Positions 10,099-23,080 of a stretch of DNA of 64,000 nt are shown one piece after another. The stretch's first letter is position 1. Every line of letters starts with the position of its first letter. Below the pieces are notes generated by a model, which worked only from the letters and a program-made list of their open reading frames with translations, did not search any database and was not told the origin of the DNA. The position numbers were made by a program, and so were the translations under genes. This DNA comes from Buddleja alternifolia (Eukaryota; Streptophyta; Magnoliopsida; Lamiales; Scrophulariaceae): positions 28,956,591 through 29,020,590 of the forward strand of contig CM033393.1 of assembly GCA_019426215.1 (NCBI GenBank). Reading direction: 5' to 3'.

Positions 10099-11082
10099 TA
10101 TTGGGTTTCAAGAAAAACTAACATAAACGCAGCGGAAGGATTTAAAAAAAATATTTTAAAACCCAAAGTTGAATTCAATAATCGCATATTCAAATTGAAC
10201 AATTAATTAACGAATAAAACTTACTCGTTATAACAAATTTGATGAGGAACTTTTCGTCCTCGAAAAACTCGAAACTTGAAGCTTCCAAATCTTCAGTTCT
10301 TTATTTGAATCTTCAAATCTTGAACTTGATCGAAACAACGAAATTACGTCATCTCTAAATTATCAAGCACAGATCAACAAACAAAAAATTCCATTTCTTC
10401 TCTAAAGGGGCGACGGCTAGGGTATTAGAGAGGGGAAGAATATTTACATCTTTCTTTTCTAAGAATTATGAGAGTTCATCTTACTTGTTCAAAGTCAAAG
10501 AGTCTGTATATAGCTCATAACTTATAGAACAAGTTAAAACAAAAGAGCCATGGACGCCTCTTTTGAGGCCTAATATGCGTCCACTTGGACGCTTATTTAC
10601 CCCCCCGGGATTTGTTTTGTTTTTAATTAATTTTTTATTCAATTAATAATTTATTATATCAAATAAATTAATTAATTAATTAAATATCCAAATTAATTAG
10701 ATAAATTAATTCATTAATATATTTTCCTAGAAAATTGATTAATAATTAATCTTATCCTTATAATAATTATTTCATCTAATGAATAATCAATTATTTAATT
10801 TATCCAATAAATTAAAACTCCTAGAAGAAAAATAGAAATTCCTTTTTTTTTCATTTTTCATTGTCAATCCTTTAGCGCGACTCTTTAGGTTCGCTACGTT
10901 TGGTAATGAGAGGAAACAAAAGGAAGTAGGTAACACCTAGCCAGTCATGTGGCCCACTTCGTAACCCAAACGAAAATGAATGATACGATCATTTCGCAAC
11001 CTTCCAGTCGTAAATACTGTATAAGTGTAAACCATATGTTCACATTTCCCGATCAAGTGAGAGTCATGGTTATGTTAAACTC
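10099..11082 (-). repeat. truncated 5' LTR of copia element 2
   Basis: The sequence is homologous to the first part of the element 3 LTR (15117-16913), including the pyrimidine-rich block and the CTTTAGGTTC and GAGAGGAAAC stretches. The inner end reads TATTGGGTTTC where element 3 has TGTTGGGTTTC, so the terminal TG is mutated. The match stops at about 11078-11082, where an RNase H fragment takes over. Confidence 0.75.
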
Positions 11083-11540
11083 GGTTCCTTGGCTTGCGCT
11101 ATTGCTCCATTGTTATCACAATAAAGTGGTAACGGGATCTGAGCATTAGGGACCGATTCAAGTTCTCCAAGAAATTTTCTCATCCAAATAGCTTCTTTGG
11201 CTGCCTCTGAGTCTGCTACATACTCCGCTACATTGGTGGAATCAGCGGTTGTGCTTTGCTTGGAACTTTTCCAAGACACCGCTCCACCATTGAGAGTAAA
11301 AACAAACCCTGAAGTGGATTTTCGATCATCAACATCAGACGGAAAGTCTGAATCAGAATAACCTTCCATCTTCAGGTCTCCACCTCCATAGATGAGAATC
11401 ATATCCTAGATGAGAATCAGATCCTTAGTTCTTTTGAGATACTTTAGGATATTCTTCACAGCTATCCAATGTTCCTTTCCCTGGTTTGCCTGAAATCGAC
11501 TCACCACGCTTGTAGCGTAGGCAATGTCGGGTCTAGTACA
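11080..11540 (-). mobile_element. copia RT-RNase H fragment
   Basis: The minus-strand frame encodes YSDSDFPSDVDDRKSTSGFVF, AVSWKSSKQSTTADST and YCDNNGAIAQAKEP, closely related to element 2 RNase H at 4255-4690. It begins in the CTC shared with the truncated LTR and ends at GTCTAGTACA, where a gypsy LTR follows. A short duplicated patch (GATGAGAATC) lies at 11391-11420. It is an orphan piece from a sister copia copy. Confidence 0.8.
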
Positions 11541-12804
11541 CATTTTACAATTATTTACCCCTTTTATGTAGGTATTTTCATCAAATTTTAGCCATGATAA
11601 TCTTGCATGTTGCTTTGATTAGTTGTCATTTCATGTGTGCAGGAATTCAAGTTGAATAGATTGATAATCGAGTGAGAAGGCCGAAGAAAAGATGCGAAAC
11701 GAATGAATGTGGGATTCTGCCTTTTGGATCATGGTCCAGGACCATGGTCTAGTCGGACCGCGGTCTTGCACATCTTTGGACCGCAGTCTGAAATGTTTTC
11801 TCGTACACTAGTTTTTAGTCCGCTGTTTTTTCCCTTTTTGGGTCACTTTTCACCTACCAAAGGGGCTTTTCTTGCTCTCCAAGACCCAAGGAAGACACCC
11901 AAAGTCCCATGGAAGCTTGAAGAGTCAATTATCATGATGAAAGCTTGGATTCACTTCTTGTGATAGGGAGTTCTTCAATTCCCCCTTTTAGAATAGTTCT
12001 TAGTTATGTCTTTTAGGGATTTTGAATTTCTCTTTGTTACAATTATGAACTAAGTACTTATTTGATTGGGTTATGTGAATACTTTGTGATGTTTTGTGTT
12101 TAATGAATTCTTAGTTTCCGGATTTATTACATTCTTGTTACATGTTTAATTTTTATACTTAATGCGTGCATATACTTGATCACCATATGTTTGATATAAT
12201 GCTTTATCTTGAAACCGAGAGGAGATAGATAAAGGTAGATCGTAAAATCAAACATCATAACATAACAATTAACTAGAGAAGAATCAATTGCGTTGTGTGG
12301 CTTTTTGTGACAAGATGACCCGATTGAACGTAGGATCTTCGTAAGCAAGGAATCCCTTTGAGCCTTAATGCATGTTAGTTAATTCAATCTTTGCTATAGA
12401 GATATAGGGAGTTGTTAGCTAGTATATGCTCGTTATTTCAAGAGATTGAGTAATGAATACCTTAGGGGGTTTCGCCATAACAAGAGCGTTCTAATAATCC
12501 GGGTAATTTAGAGTTTATAAGCATAAGATGGATCATAGTAGGATCATAACCTAATCATCTCTTAACATTTGATATATTAGCTTGTTATTCATATAGTTGT
12601 CTTTAGTTTATTTTCATAGTTTAAACACCTCTCAATTTATATTTTGATTTAGCTTAGAGTTAGGTAACATAGCAATTACGAGCATCAAATCCAATTGTCC
12701 TTGTGGAGACGATACACATCCGGGCTCATTGTCCTCTCTATTACATTGCACGACCTAGTACACTTGCTTGGAGAAATCATTCGAGTCAAGTTTTTGCGCC
12801 GCCG
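11541..12804 (+). repeat. Ty3/gypsy LTR (Athila/Tat type) with PBS start
   Basis: The last part carries the hallmark plant gypsy LTR 3' region (CTTGTGGAGACGATAC, then GCACGACCTAGTACACTTGC) and ends near CGAGTCA. It is followed by TTTTTGCGCCGCCGGG, which resembles the GGCGCC-containing PBS region of Athila/Tat elements. No gypsy coding sequence follows. A copia gag fragment starts at once, so this is a solo or truncated LTR. Similar LTR-end wording occurs at 55960-56010. The exact 5' end is not defined. Confidence 0.55.
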
Positions 12805-12931
12805 GGATATCAGCCTCCAAGAATCCCAGAGATTCCATATTGAGGACAATCCTCAAATTTCTAAGCCAGTCCACATAGTTGGGTCTAGTAAGAGTATTCT
12901 TTTCAATCAAAATTGCAAGTGGGTTTGTCAT
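12805..12931 (-). pseudogene. copia gag N-terminal fragment (element 3)
   Basis: From the ATG at 12931 the minus strand reads MTNPLAILIE followed by a GPNYVDWLRN-like region, parallel to element 2 gag and element 4 gag. It stops at the junction near 12804. Only about 42 codons remain. Confidence 0.65.
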
Positions 12932-15103
12932 ATTTGAGAGAGATAAACGAGAAAATAACTGCAGAAATAAACCAAATTAATTAGATTACTTGTTTTGACT
13001 TAACCAAGAAAAATTAAGGATATAAAATTTATCTTGGTTCCCACTGCATTTTTCGAATCCCACACTCCCATTTGAAAATCGGGAATCATCATTAGCATCG
13101 ATTCCACAGCGAGTATTGAGGTCCTCAATTAATTAGATGGGTTGCAACCTAACCAGTTTCTAGCCCATTAATTATTTGAAGTGATATCTAATATCAATTT
13201 ATCCAATAAACATTTCAATACATTTTCCCATAGTTCACCAAGCCACAACCTAACCGATTTCTAAGCTCGTGAACTATCCGAGTTTATTTCCACTAACTCC
13301 TATAATCTAACATTTGAATTTCACCTTAGAACTAACCGGTTTCTGGGGTGAAATATGCTTCGATTAAGACATTTAATGCAGTTACTAAAATTTGAAATTA
13401 TTTCCAAATGTATAACCTCCATAACTGGGAAGCATTACACATTCGTAGTAATTTTAATGTTGGTAAGTATAGTGGAGGGAGAGGATGTCAAACATTAGGT
13501 ATTATTTATTTGGGAGAATTTTAATTCGTCAAAAGGTTTTGGTCTCACTTTGCACATTATTCAATTTATATATCGCTTTTATTCTATATTGATCATGCAT
13601 AAAAATACTACTAATAATCATGTCGTTCAATATAAATAATCATGGGATTTAAATAAATAAATTCATCACTCGATCATGGACTTTTACTAGAGGGCCCGAG
13701 CCAATGGGTCATCACAAAAGGCATAAATTAAAACCTATTTAACATTCATGGGCCTTTTGACTTTATCAATTTTGAACTATTCTATTTCAATTCCTAAAAC
13801 AACTCATACATTATTTCTAAGAATATAATAAATAGCCTCAAACTTGATAACCCATAAAATATAAAGGTAAAACAAATAAACCTAAGTCCATGATCTGGCT
13901 TACAATCACATAAGACATGCTCGCATCAATTAATACATGCTCGCAACATTTAATATATGCTCGCAATATTAAATCACTTATGTTGATTATTAAAATTTTA
14001 GTCCAACTAAAAAGTCCTTTATAAAATTCTCAACCTTTTATACATTCGATAGTTCAATTAAAATCATTCTAGTCCAACTAGATGACTTAGATATATGAAA
14101 TTAAAAATTAAGTATATCAACCTTTAATGAAAATAATATTAGTCCTACTCAAAGAATACATAAAAGGAATTCTATTTTATTATGATTTAATGCCATCATT
14201 AATTGAAAATACTTTTATTTGATCAAAAAATTAATAATTAATCTCTAAGAAAAATAATTTATATTCCTTATTCAAAAATTAAGCAATTTCCAAGTCGAGG
14301 GAAAATAATAATATTTAATCCATAAATTAATTATTAATCTCTAAGAAAAATAATTAATTAAATTTAATTAAATATTTTATTCCAATTAATCTTGTTGGGC
14401 TCGATTTCATCAAACTCAAGTCACCATCCTTTTGGTCCACTTAGATTTAATTTAATTGGGCTCAAATTAATTAATTAGAAAAACATGCTTGTTTTATTAA
14501 TTTCTTATTGGGCTAAATTTAATTTAAATCCAAATCACTAATCCAATTGGCTCATTTAGATTTAATTAAATTAAGTCCAAACTAATTAACAAATCAAAAT
14601 TGGATAATTTTCAATTGGGCTTAATTTGAATTATTCGGGTCATCATCATTTTGACCCATCCGATTAATTAAACTTACTCAAAAATCCAAATATCAATTTT
14701 GACCCAAACATGGCCCATTTTAAGACCCGGATCCAAGACCCGGTTCAGTGGGTTGTGTGCCGGAGCACCCGACCCGTCAGGTCGTGTGGCTGCATGGCCC
14801 GGTGGCCAGGCCACAAGTCCCAATAGTCGCACGTCGGGCACTGTTGTGAGCACAACGTTGTGTGCACGTGCGCAGCGCTGCGCGCATATCGTTCAGTGCT
14901 TCCTAGCCCCATTTTTCCTCGGGTTTTCGATTTTTCAATCATTAGCAAATATTCCCAAATTTACAATAGCTAAAAAATCAAAAGTTCTAGGCAAGAACCA
15001 TAAAAAAAGCAGATTCAAGAATACATAAAATCATGCTTCAAAAACACATAACATGCATATCTTAAATCACGTAAACAAGATCAAATATAAAAATCAGAGA
15101 TTG

Positions 15104-15115
15104 GCTCTGATACCA
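15104..15115 (-). promoter_or_regulatory. primer-binding site, initiator tRNA-Met type
   Basis: The minus strand reads TGGTATCAGAGC, identical to the element 2 and element 4 sites. It lies one base inside the LTR end. Confidence 0.85.
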
Positions 15116-15116
15116 C

Positions 15117-16913
15117 TGTTGGGTTTCACGAAAAAACTCATGAACGTAGCGGAAGGATTTCAAAATTTAATTAAAACTCAAAGTGTTTCTCTAATCGCAT
15201 AATTGAATCTAAAAACTGCTTTAATGAATAAATTCCATTTACCCGTTGAAGCGAGACGGTAGGAGAATCCAATTCTTCTTTGAAATTTTGAATTGATGAA
15301 TTTCTTGAATACTTCAATTCTCGTGTTCTTCAAGTCTTGATTTCTTGAAGTTTATTGAAAATAAATCCAAACAACGAAACACGTTGTCTTTAAATTATCA
15401 CGCACAAATTGATGATGAAAAAATCCCTTTTCTTCTCTATATGGTCGAGGGCTAGTGTATAGAAGGGGAGGATATTTTTCTTCTTCTTCTTTTTTTTGGA
15501 GAGTTACAATATATTGTAAATTATGTCTAGGTTAAAGTTAAGAGAAGTATTTTATATCTCAATAACTTATTGACCAAGACAAAACAAAAGAGACCAACAT
15601 GATCATCCTACTACCCTAATGGAGGACGCCCCATATGGGCTCCGGAATTTCCTTTACTTTGTTTAATTAATTCTTTATTTAACTAATAATTTATTTTATC
15701 CAATAAATAAATAAATTAATTAAGTAATAAAATTAATTAGATAAATTAATTCATTAATATGTTTCTCTAAGAAATTAATTAATAATTAATCTTATTCATT
15801 TAATTAATTATCTTATTCAATAAGTAATTAATTAATTATTTAACTTATTCAATAAATAAAATCTCTCCAAAAATAAAATAGAAAATCATTTTCAATTTTC
15901 TTCATCAATTCTTTAGCACGACTCTTTAGGTTCATTTCATTTGGCAATGAGAGGAAACCAAAGGAAGTGGATAACAGCTAGCCAGTCACTTCGTAGCTCA
16001 AATGAAATACGAATGAATGGATCATTCCACAACCTTCCAATCATAAATACCGCATCTGTATAAACCCTTTGATCGCGTTCCCTGGTCAAGTCAGAGTCAT
16101 GGTTATGTCCAACTCACTGGACTTGACCATATGTATTAATTATAATAATACGAGATCATTGAAATCGAATTAGTGCCTAGCACAATCGTCTCTTTTGCTT
16201 TGGCCAAAGACTTTGATCTCTATTTATCTATAATCACATAGGGTACATTCTTATTCACTTATGAGAGAACAAATCTCATATTAAATATCTACTAAGAATA
16301 TCACCTACCCATCAAGTCTGCATTTCGAGGTCAACCCCACCAATGGGTGAATTGGGTCTAAATACTCTAGTGAAAGACGTGACGTCACAAGTGCATCTTC
16401 AGCCTGATACTTCAGGTCAAAGGTTCACATATACCTATTACGCATAATCAGTTCTGTCATTAACAATCATAGAGTGAAAACCCATGTGACAAAACCGATG
16501 CGAGTCGTGTTCAAGCATATATGTTCCACTGATGTGTTTACAGTCTTAAGCTCGCACTATCACATGGTGTTCGACTGGCACTCCCATGTCAAAGCTAAGA
16601 TTGTACAAGTATTTGAAGCCTTTATTTGCCCATTAAAGACTTCATATTACTTGCGAACTAGTTTTAGTAATCAAGGTCGATCTCTCTAGTGCCATTCTTC
16701 TTATCCCATAGGAAATAGAGGGATCACACTGAAAACAAGGGCAAAGAGTTTTACACAATTTATAGATGCGGATAAAAATTACAATTTATAGATGCGGATA
16801 AAAATTAAGTGAAAAACTAAATAACGCCTTTGATTAATAATAATTAAGTTCAATACAAGATATATGTCCTATTCATTCTATCCTCTATGGCATCTGAGGG
16901 CATAATTCTAACA
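15117..16913 (-). repeat. 5' LTR of copia element 3 (about 1.8 kb)
   Basis: The plus strand runs from TGTTGGGTTTC to ATTCTAACA, so on the element strand it is TGTTAGAAT...CCAACA with TG/CA ends. It serves as reference for the truncated LTRs at 10099-11082 and 3961-4041. It includes a TTC-rich block at 15478-15495 and AT-rich stretches at 15660-15860. Confidence 0.8.
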
Positions 16914-18195
16914 AAGACTCCCTAGGGTGTAGTGACAATAAATCTAAGCTATTATAGTCGAGAGGCATCCTTACCAATTTTTGGAGATTATTCCCATATC
17001 TATCAACTTTTGATCAAGCACAAACCACAAGAATCATAGAGAATCTCATAGCCATTTAAATTTCATTACTTCAAACATTCAAACTTTCAATTCATATGAA
17101 ACTTTTCAATTAACTTCACTAAGGTTAGATCATGTGGAATGTTCTATTCCATTAGGCTTTCTATGACACCCATGCAGTAAGCTTTAGATCAATGACTCCC
17201 AAACTAGATAGTTTTAGGGCATTAAGTGTAGAGACACTCCTAAGAAATTAATCGCTCAAGTGTCAAAGGCCACGAAATAAAACTAGATCTTTTAAAGATT
17301 TAAACTTCTTTTGGCTTGAGCTTAGCTCAAATTAGCATAATAGTACAATATATAGGCATGAAACTTTCACCTCCAATACATATTAGCCTAACCATTTTTG
17401 GTCATACCAAACTTTCAACCTATTTCATTTTTAGCATACAAAATTAACTAATCAACTTATAACCTTAAGAAAATTCTAAGTTAATATTTCTAGGAAAAAC
17501 TCCTTAAGTGTCTCAAGATAGTTATCCTCTCAACTCCTCTATCCTCGATTTATTGTGCAATGTGAATCATCTAAGAAATCAATCCTAATCTAGGTTCTCC
17601 ACGAGCAATTTCAAAGATATGTATGTTCCATTAAATTCAAATTATTTCAAGAAATCATGCCATTTTTTCCAAGTTAATCAATTTCAATACATCAATTGGA
17701 AGAACTAAAAAATTTTCATACTTGAGTTTTCAACAAAGAAGCATTTAAATATGATATCATACAAACTTTCCCCCAAACTCAAGCTAAAAATTAGGATTTC
17801 ATTTTCAAAGTTCAAAATAAGTACTCTTCTACCCTCAAACTCAAATCCAACATTGTCCCCAATGTTTTTATAACAAGTATACATAAAGGTGAAAGAACAC
17901 TTACAACCAAGGATGTTAAAAAACATCCTTAAACTTCCAATGCATCCTCACAAATCTTCTCCTCCTCTCGAGTAAAAAAGCATCTTCAATCATGGGGTCC
18001 AAATATGCATCATATCTAACACTTCAACTCTTCAAACCATCAAGCATAAGAAAAATATATGCCAAAAGTGCATGCATCACAAGCAAACAACATAACAAAA
18101 ACAAACAACTAACTAAAAACAAAAAAAACTGAAAAGAAAAAAAATCTAAAAAGGTAGGATACAAAACAATCAAGACCGCACCCCCATCGGGACGG
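16914..18195. other. unclassified repeat-like AT-rich sequence between copia elements
   Basis: There are no convincing ORFs. The sequence is AT-rich with A-rich runs at 18085-18150, and it sits between the 5' LTR of element 3 and the broken end of element 4. From its position and style (untranslated, low complexity) it may be a gypsy 3' untranslated or LTR fragment in antisense, but I cannot show this. Confidence 0.35.
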
Positions 18196-18484
18196 ATGCG
18201 GGACCCTCATCATTTGCATTTTGGACATTTAAATAATACAACCCATTCATTAATGAAGTAGTGCCAACAAATTTATCATTAAAATAAATGTTGCATAGCC
18301 TATCACAAAAACGGAATGTACAATTGTTTTCAACTAAAACAGGAATTGAAATTATGTTCTTAAGCCTCTTGGGAAAAACAAAAACATTATTCAACGAAAG
18401 TAAATGTCCTATAGATAAATGCAAAGAGGTAGATCCTATTTCAGTAGCAGCGACGCATTGCCCGCTGCCTACTCTGATCTGCAC
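18196..18484 (-). pseudogene. copia protease end and GAG-pre-integrase fragment (element 4)
   Basis: The minus-strand frame reads RVGSGQCVAATEIGSTSLHL, then LPKRLKNIISIPVLVE-like text and NGLYYLNVQN. It parallels residues 4-90 of the integrase frame of element 2. It breaks off after the NVQN motif, before the zinc finger. Confidence 0.75.
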
Positions 18485-18888
18485 CTCATTATGCTCCAGC
18501 TTCCTTCTTCATTCCAGATCCTGATTGGAACAACAAATGTGAGAGCTTGCTCCAGAATCAAGTATCCAGGAAGTGGAAAATATGGTTATAAAACAATTAG
18601 TTTCAAAAATATATAGTTCCATACCTGAAACACCACCATGGCTCAAGTTAGGGTAGTCCCTTCTTCCAGTGACCTAATTTACAGCAAGACAGGCATCTGT
18701 CATCCTTATTTGGCCCCTTACTCTTCTTGAGTGGCCCGTGTTCCCGGTGCAGCTGGGATATCGGCGTCCAACACATATCCCAATGACTCCATGTTTAAGA
18801 TAATTATGAAATTACGGAGCCAATCCACATGATTTGGACCAGTAAGGATATTCTTTTCGAGTAAAACAGACAAGGGGTTGATAGTCAT
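18485..18888 (-). pseudogene. copia gag, internally deleted (element 4)
   Basis: From the ATG at 18888 the frame reads MTINPLSVLLEKNILTGPNH and WLRNFIIILNMESLGYVLD, a gag start. After about 55 codons it jumps to a region at 18640-18720 that recalls the nucleocapsid knuckle and then to the DSG protease area at 18540-18570. The middle of gag is missing. Confidence 0.6.
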
Positions 18889-20570
18889 TTTATCGAGAGA
18901 GATATAGAAATAGCGCAGAAAATAAACGAGATTCAATTAGAATTAATATAACCATGTTCCAAGTAATTTTTAAAGGTCTTAATAAAAAAAACTTGGCTCC
19001 CACTACATTTTTCGAAATATCACACTCCCACTGTGAAATTCGGAAGTCCTCGTTGGTGGACTTTGTAGTGGTGATTGAATTCCTTATAAGATTTCCTGGT
19101 TTGCACATTATTCAGGTTAATTGGCCCAGTGGTCTTATAAAGTGGTGTCTCACACCAATCCACCATGTGAATGGTTCAATCATCTTTTTCCCATGATTCA
19201 TTAAACCTCAACCTATGCAATAATTTTGGTTCATGATTCATCTAAGCTAGCCCACCGACTTTCCATTGGTCTAACAGTTGAATGTCACCTTTCAACCTTA
19301 TTCTGGTATTTGAGGAGAAATTTGCTTCGACCAAAGGCATCAAATGCGCTTAAGAAAAGGATCATATCCCACCTTGGCATATAATCCCCAGAACAAAGGA
19401 AAAGCTATATGTCAGGAAAAATATGAGTCTCTTAAGTTCAGTGGAGGGAGGGATACATCGTAACCTTTACAACTTAGTATATTATATTGGGAGAATTTGG
19501 TTTGATTATATTGATCTCTCTTTGCACATTATCCATTTTAAAAGCACAAAAAACATGGATATAGCGAAATAAAGCAATCCTAGAAAGCTAACAACATACA
19601 ACCCATGGACTATGTTTCCTAGATTAGGCCAAGCCAATGCCCTAATCAATAAAGAAAAATGACCTACAACTAAGCTTCCTTGAACGCCTCTTGTCTCCTT
19701 CGTGCTTCTCTTATATCTCTTTTTCATGGGTTCTATCTATTTCTAACTATTACAATGATTTTAAACAACCTATACATCATTTTAATAAAAGAAATAAAAT
19801 ACATAGGCTCAAACCGGCCTTTACAACCCATAAAAGTAATACACCAAAAGAAAAGTCTAAGTCCATGGATTGTATCCCCATCTCACAAACATGTCACACA
19901 TGATATGATATCGAAAACAAGAAAACAAAGACATATGTTGATTCATGAATTAAAATCTAATTCTTAATTCAGTGTTAAATAATTCCAAGGCATTAAATTT
20001 ATCTTGAGCATTAAAATCCTATTTTAATTATACAATGATTCCCAATCATTGTATTAGTTTTAAATAAAAAGTCACACTTTTAATATTGAAACTAAAATTG
20101 CATGAAAGTGAATATTATTTTCAAATTAATTTTCATTTAGAAATAAAATCTAATTTCAATTCCAAAATAAAATTACATTTAAAATAACTACTTAATTAAA
20201 AAAAAATTATTTGCCGGGCTGGGCTTGGCCGGCTCTGACCCGGGTTGGGCTGCCCAATCCTCAAAGGGATTAGGCTGCTGCTGCGTGGCCCAGTCCTCAA
20301 AGGATTGGGCTTGCAGCAACAAGCCCAATAGCCTGTTGCTGCGCAGCCCCGCCACCCTCCCGGTGGCGGGTTTTCAACCAGATTTCTATGGGATTTTCGA
20401 CCCCCAATTTTTTCATGCAATATTCAATAATTTAAACATCAAAAACAATTTTGAAAAGGTTTAAAACTAATCAAAATAGATCTTAAACCTCAAATGCAAT
20501 CGAAAAGCAGTAAAACATGCCAACACACATAATCACCCGCTAAATTCATATACGTTGACCCCTCGGTATG

Positions 20571-20582
20571 GCTCTGATACCA
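20571..20582 (-). promoter_or_regulatory. primer-binding site, initiator tRNA-Met type
   Basis: The minus strand reads TGGTATCAGAGC. It marks the inner end of the element 4 5' LTR. Confidence 0.85.
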
Positions 20583-20583
20583 C

Positions 20584-22286
20584 TGTTGGTAATAATTGTA
20601 TCAAAACAGCGGAAGCGGTACAACAAAAAAATTTTATTCCTAAAGAGGATCTACCGGGGTCTAGTTGTAGACAACAATGTAAATGAAAAGAAGGATAAAA
20701 TTCACTTACTTGTTGTACCGTGATTATGTACCCTTCAATCTTCCAAATCACGAATCGACGGTCGATTTTGATCTAAGTAGCACGTTCTACCTCTAAATCA
20801 TACGCCGGAATTGATGGAAGAAAAACCCTCCTTTCTCTACTTCAAAGGGGCGGCTATAAGAGTGGGATGGGAGAGAGAGATAGTTTTTCTTTTTCTTTCT
20901 CTGCAGTATTTTAGAGCTAGGGTTTTTGTTCAACACATGAACTTATGAGATAAAATACAATCACTATGTATTTATATTAAGTGAACAAAAGACATGGGCT
21001 TCACAAGCCCACATGAGCTTCTTTTTAAGGCCTATGGCCTCCCCCTATGGTGCATCCGTAGGTGCACTGGCTCTTATTTATTCCTTTAATTTAATCCAAT
21101 TAAATTAATAGAATAAATTTTATAATAAATAATAATACTAAAATATTATTTCTCTAAGAAATAAATATATATATTAATATTTATTAATACATTATTCAAA
21201 ATAATTTATTTATTTATCACATAAATAAATATTATTAAGTATCTAATACTTAATATTATACTGCAAAAATACTCCATTTTTCTTCATTGTTTTTCTTTTA
21301 AGCGTGACTCTTTTAGGTTTGTCTTATTTGGCACTTGGAGGATTCCAAAGGATGTGGGTCCCCGTAGACTGCTTTGCAGCTCACACCGTAACCCAAATAA
21401 GAACGAATGATTAGGATTATTCTATCAACCTTTTCCGACGTGAATATTGCGTGATCGCAAACAATATTTGCAAACCCTTTTACTCTTATATCACCGATGA
21501 GTATAGACCATGGTAAATGTCAAATATTTAACTCATCTTTACTTTCTATTTATATTAAGTTGAGGTCACTATAGTTTCCTATTACAGAAACGTTCATTGC
21601 TTTGGCCAAAGACTTTAGATCTCACTTGCTCATAAATAATTAAGTGATAATTACTCACTCACCTACGAGAGAGTAAATCCTTTTTTGGTAATTAGTTGAG
21701 ACTGCTACTTGTGCATTAGATCGTAGTTTGAGGTCGACCCCACCCAAGGGCGTTTTGAATCTAACTACTCTAATGACAAACCTAATGTCATAAGTACATC
21801 TCTAACTCAATCCCTCAAGTCGAGAGTTCTTCACACCTTACATCTTATATCAATTTCATCATTGACTGTCAGCGAGTGAAAAACCCATGTGACGAAATTG
21901 ATGCGAGTCATGTTCAAGCACATTGATCTCCTTCAATGTTCTCATGGTGTTAGCTCCCACTAAGATCAACACTTATCGCCACTAGAGCTCTTACCATACA
22001 AGTCCTAAGTAATTCTCAACGCCCTATTGAGATTACATAACTTGCGAACTATATTTAGTATGCAAGTATTTAACCTTTCCAGTGTTGTTTCCATTATCAC
22101 ATAAGGGATGGAAAGTCTACTCTTGCGTACTTGGGCCTTCAGTTAATTACATATTTACACGAATGCAATAAAACAAGTAATAACCAAAGATGCCTTTAAG
22201 TATAGGTTTTAATTAATAATATGATTACATTGTTTTATGCCCTATTACAATCTATCCTCCTTGCATTCAAGGACATATTCCTAACA
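20584..22286 (-). repeat. 5' LTR of copia element 4 (about 1.7 kb)
   Basis: The plus strand runs from TGTTGGTAATAATTG to ATATTCCTAACA. Ends are TG/CA on the element strand. It is related in layout to the element 3 LTR (TTTAGGTTTG block, TTGGCCAAAGAC block) but clearly diverged, so it belongs to a sister family. Confidence 0.8.
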
Positions 22287-22309
22287 TTTGCTTCCTCTAT
22301 CAGGTCTAA

Positions 22310-23080
22310 TTACTCCCTCAGGCGGGCTTCATTCTGCTCGACCTCAAAGTATTGAATCCGAAGAGTGGGTACTCTGGCTTCAGGTGGTATCACTGCATCA
22401 GTTCCATAAACTAATAGGAATGGGCTTTCTCCGATAGTTGTCTTGGGAGTGGTCCTATAGGACCATAATACCGATTGCAGTTCGTCCACCATGCTGCCCC
22501 TGCTTCTTCCAACCTGGTCTTTAGCCCTTGTACTAGTATCCTATTAGTGACCTCCACTTGGCCGTTTGTCTGTGGGTATGCCACTGAGTTGAAACATTGT
22601 TGGATTCCCATTTCTTCACACCACTCTCTCAATTTAGCCCCGCTGAACTGTCGGCCATTATTAGATATTATCTCTCCTGGTATAGCGTATCTACATATTA
22701 TATTCTTTTAAGAGAAAACATATCATCTCTGCCTCTGTTATTCGTGTTAAAGCCTCTGCCTCCACCCACTTGCTGAAGTAATCCACTACCACCAGCAGAA
22801 ATTTCTTCTGTGCTCGCCCTACTGGAAAGGGACCTACTATGTCCATTCCCCATCTAGAAAATGGGCAGGGAACACTGAGTGAATGCAGATACTCCGCTGG
22901 CTTAAGTATGAGGCTGGCATGCTTCTGATACTGCTCACAACTTTTGACTATATCAGCTGCATCTCTTCTTAGACTAGACCAAAAGTACCCAGTTCTCAAG
23001 GTTTTTTTGGCGAGGGCCCCCCTTGCAATGTGACTGCCACAACATCCTTCATGGATTTCTCTAGATGTACTTTCCCTCAT
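22310..23080 (-). pseudogene. gypsy integrase (Tat-like), truncated
   Basis: The zinc-binding region is seen as EIHEGCCGSHIARGALAKK with KSCEQYQKHA. The core has MDIVGPFPVG and VVDYFSKWVEAEAL (first Asp area). PQTNGQVEVTNR carries the catalytic Glu, followed by WSYRTTPKTTIGESPFLLVYG. A stop or shift near 22633-22690 removes the second Asp region from frame. After AVIPPEA and a stop at 22307 (LRE*LDLIEEA) the sequence is cut by the copia LTR. Confidence 0.8.

Larger units (their letters stand above)
3961..11082 (-). mobile_element. Ty1/copia retrotransposon, element 2
   Basis: On the minus strand the order is 5' LTR remnant (10099-11082), PBS (10086-10097), long leader (7962-10085), gag (7461-7961), zinc knuckle and protease start (7053-7451), integrase (5667-7007), RT and RNase H (4066-5666), polypurine tract AGTGGGAGG near 4042-4052, and 80 bp of 3' LTR (3961-4041). 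Both LTRs are cut: the 3' LTR where the SIRE-like LTR begins, the 5' LTR where an RNase H fragment begins. The order gag-PR-INT-RT-RH defines copia. Stops and frameshifts are present, so it is inactive. Confidence 0.85.
12801..16913 (-). mobile_element. Ty1/copia element 3, 5' half only
   Basis: On the minus strand this comprises a full 5' LTR (15117-16913), a PBS (15104-15115), a 2.2-kb leader, and the first 43 or so codons of gag. It is cut at 12801-12808, where GGGATATC is shared with the gypsy sequence. Everything from mid-gag to the 3' LTR is missing. Confidence 0.75.
18196..22286 (-). mobile_element. Ty1/copia element 4, 5' half with internal deletion
   Basis: On the minus strand this has a 5' LTR (20584-22286), a PBS (20571-20582), a leader (18889-20570), a short gag start (18722-18888), a zinc-knuckle remnant (about 18640-18720) and a pre-integrase fragment (18196-18484). 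Most of gag is deleted between the gag start and the knuckle. The copy ends at 18196. Its 5' LTR end lies inside the gypsy integrase at 22286/22287, so it inserted into that element. Confidence 0.75.
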
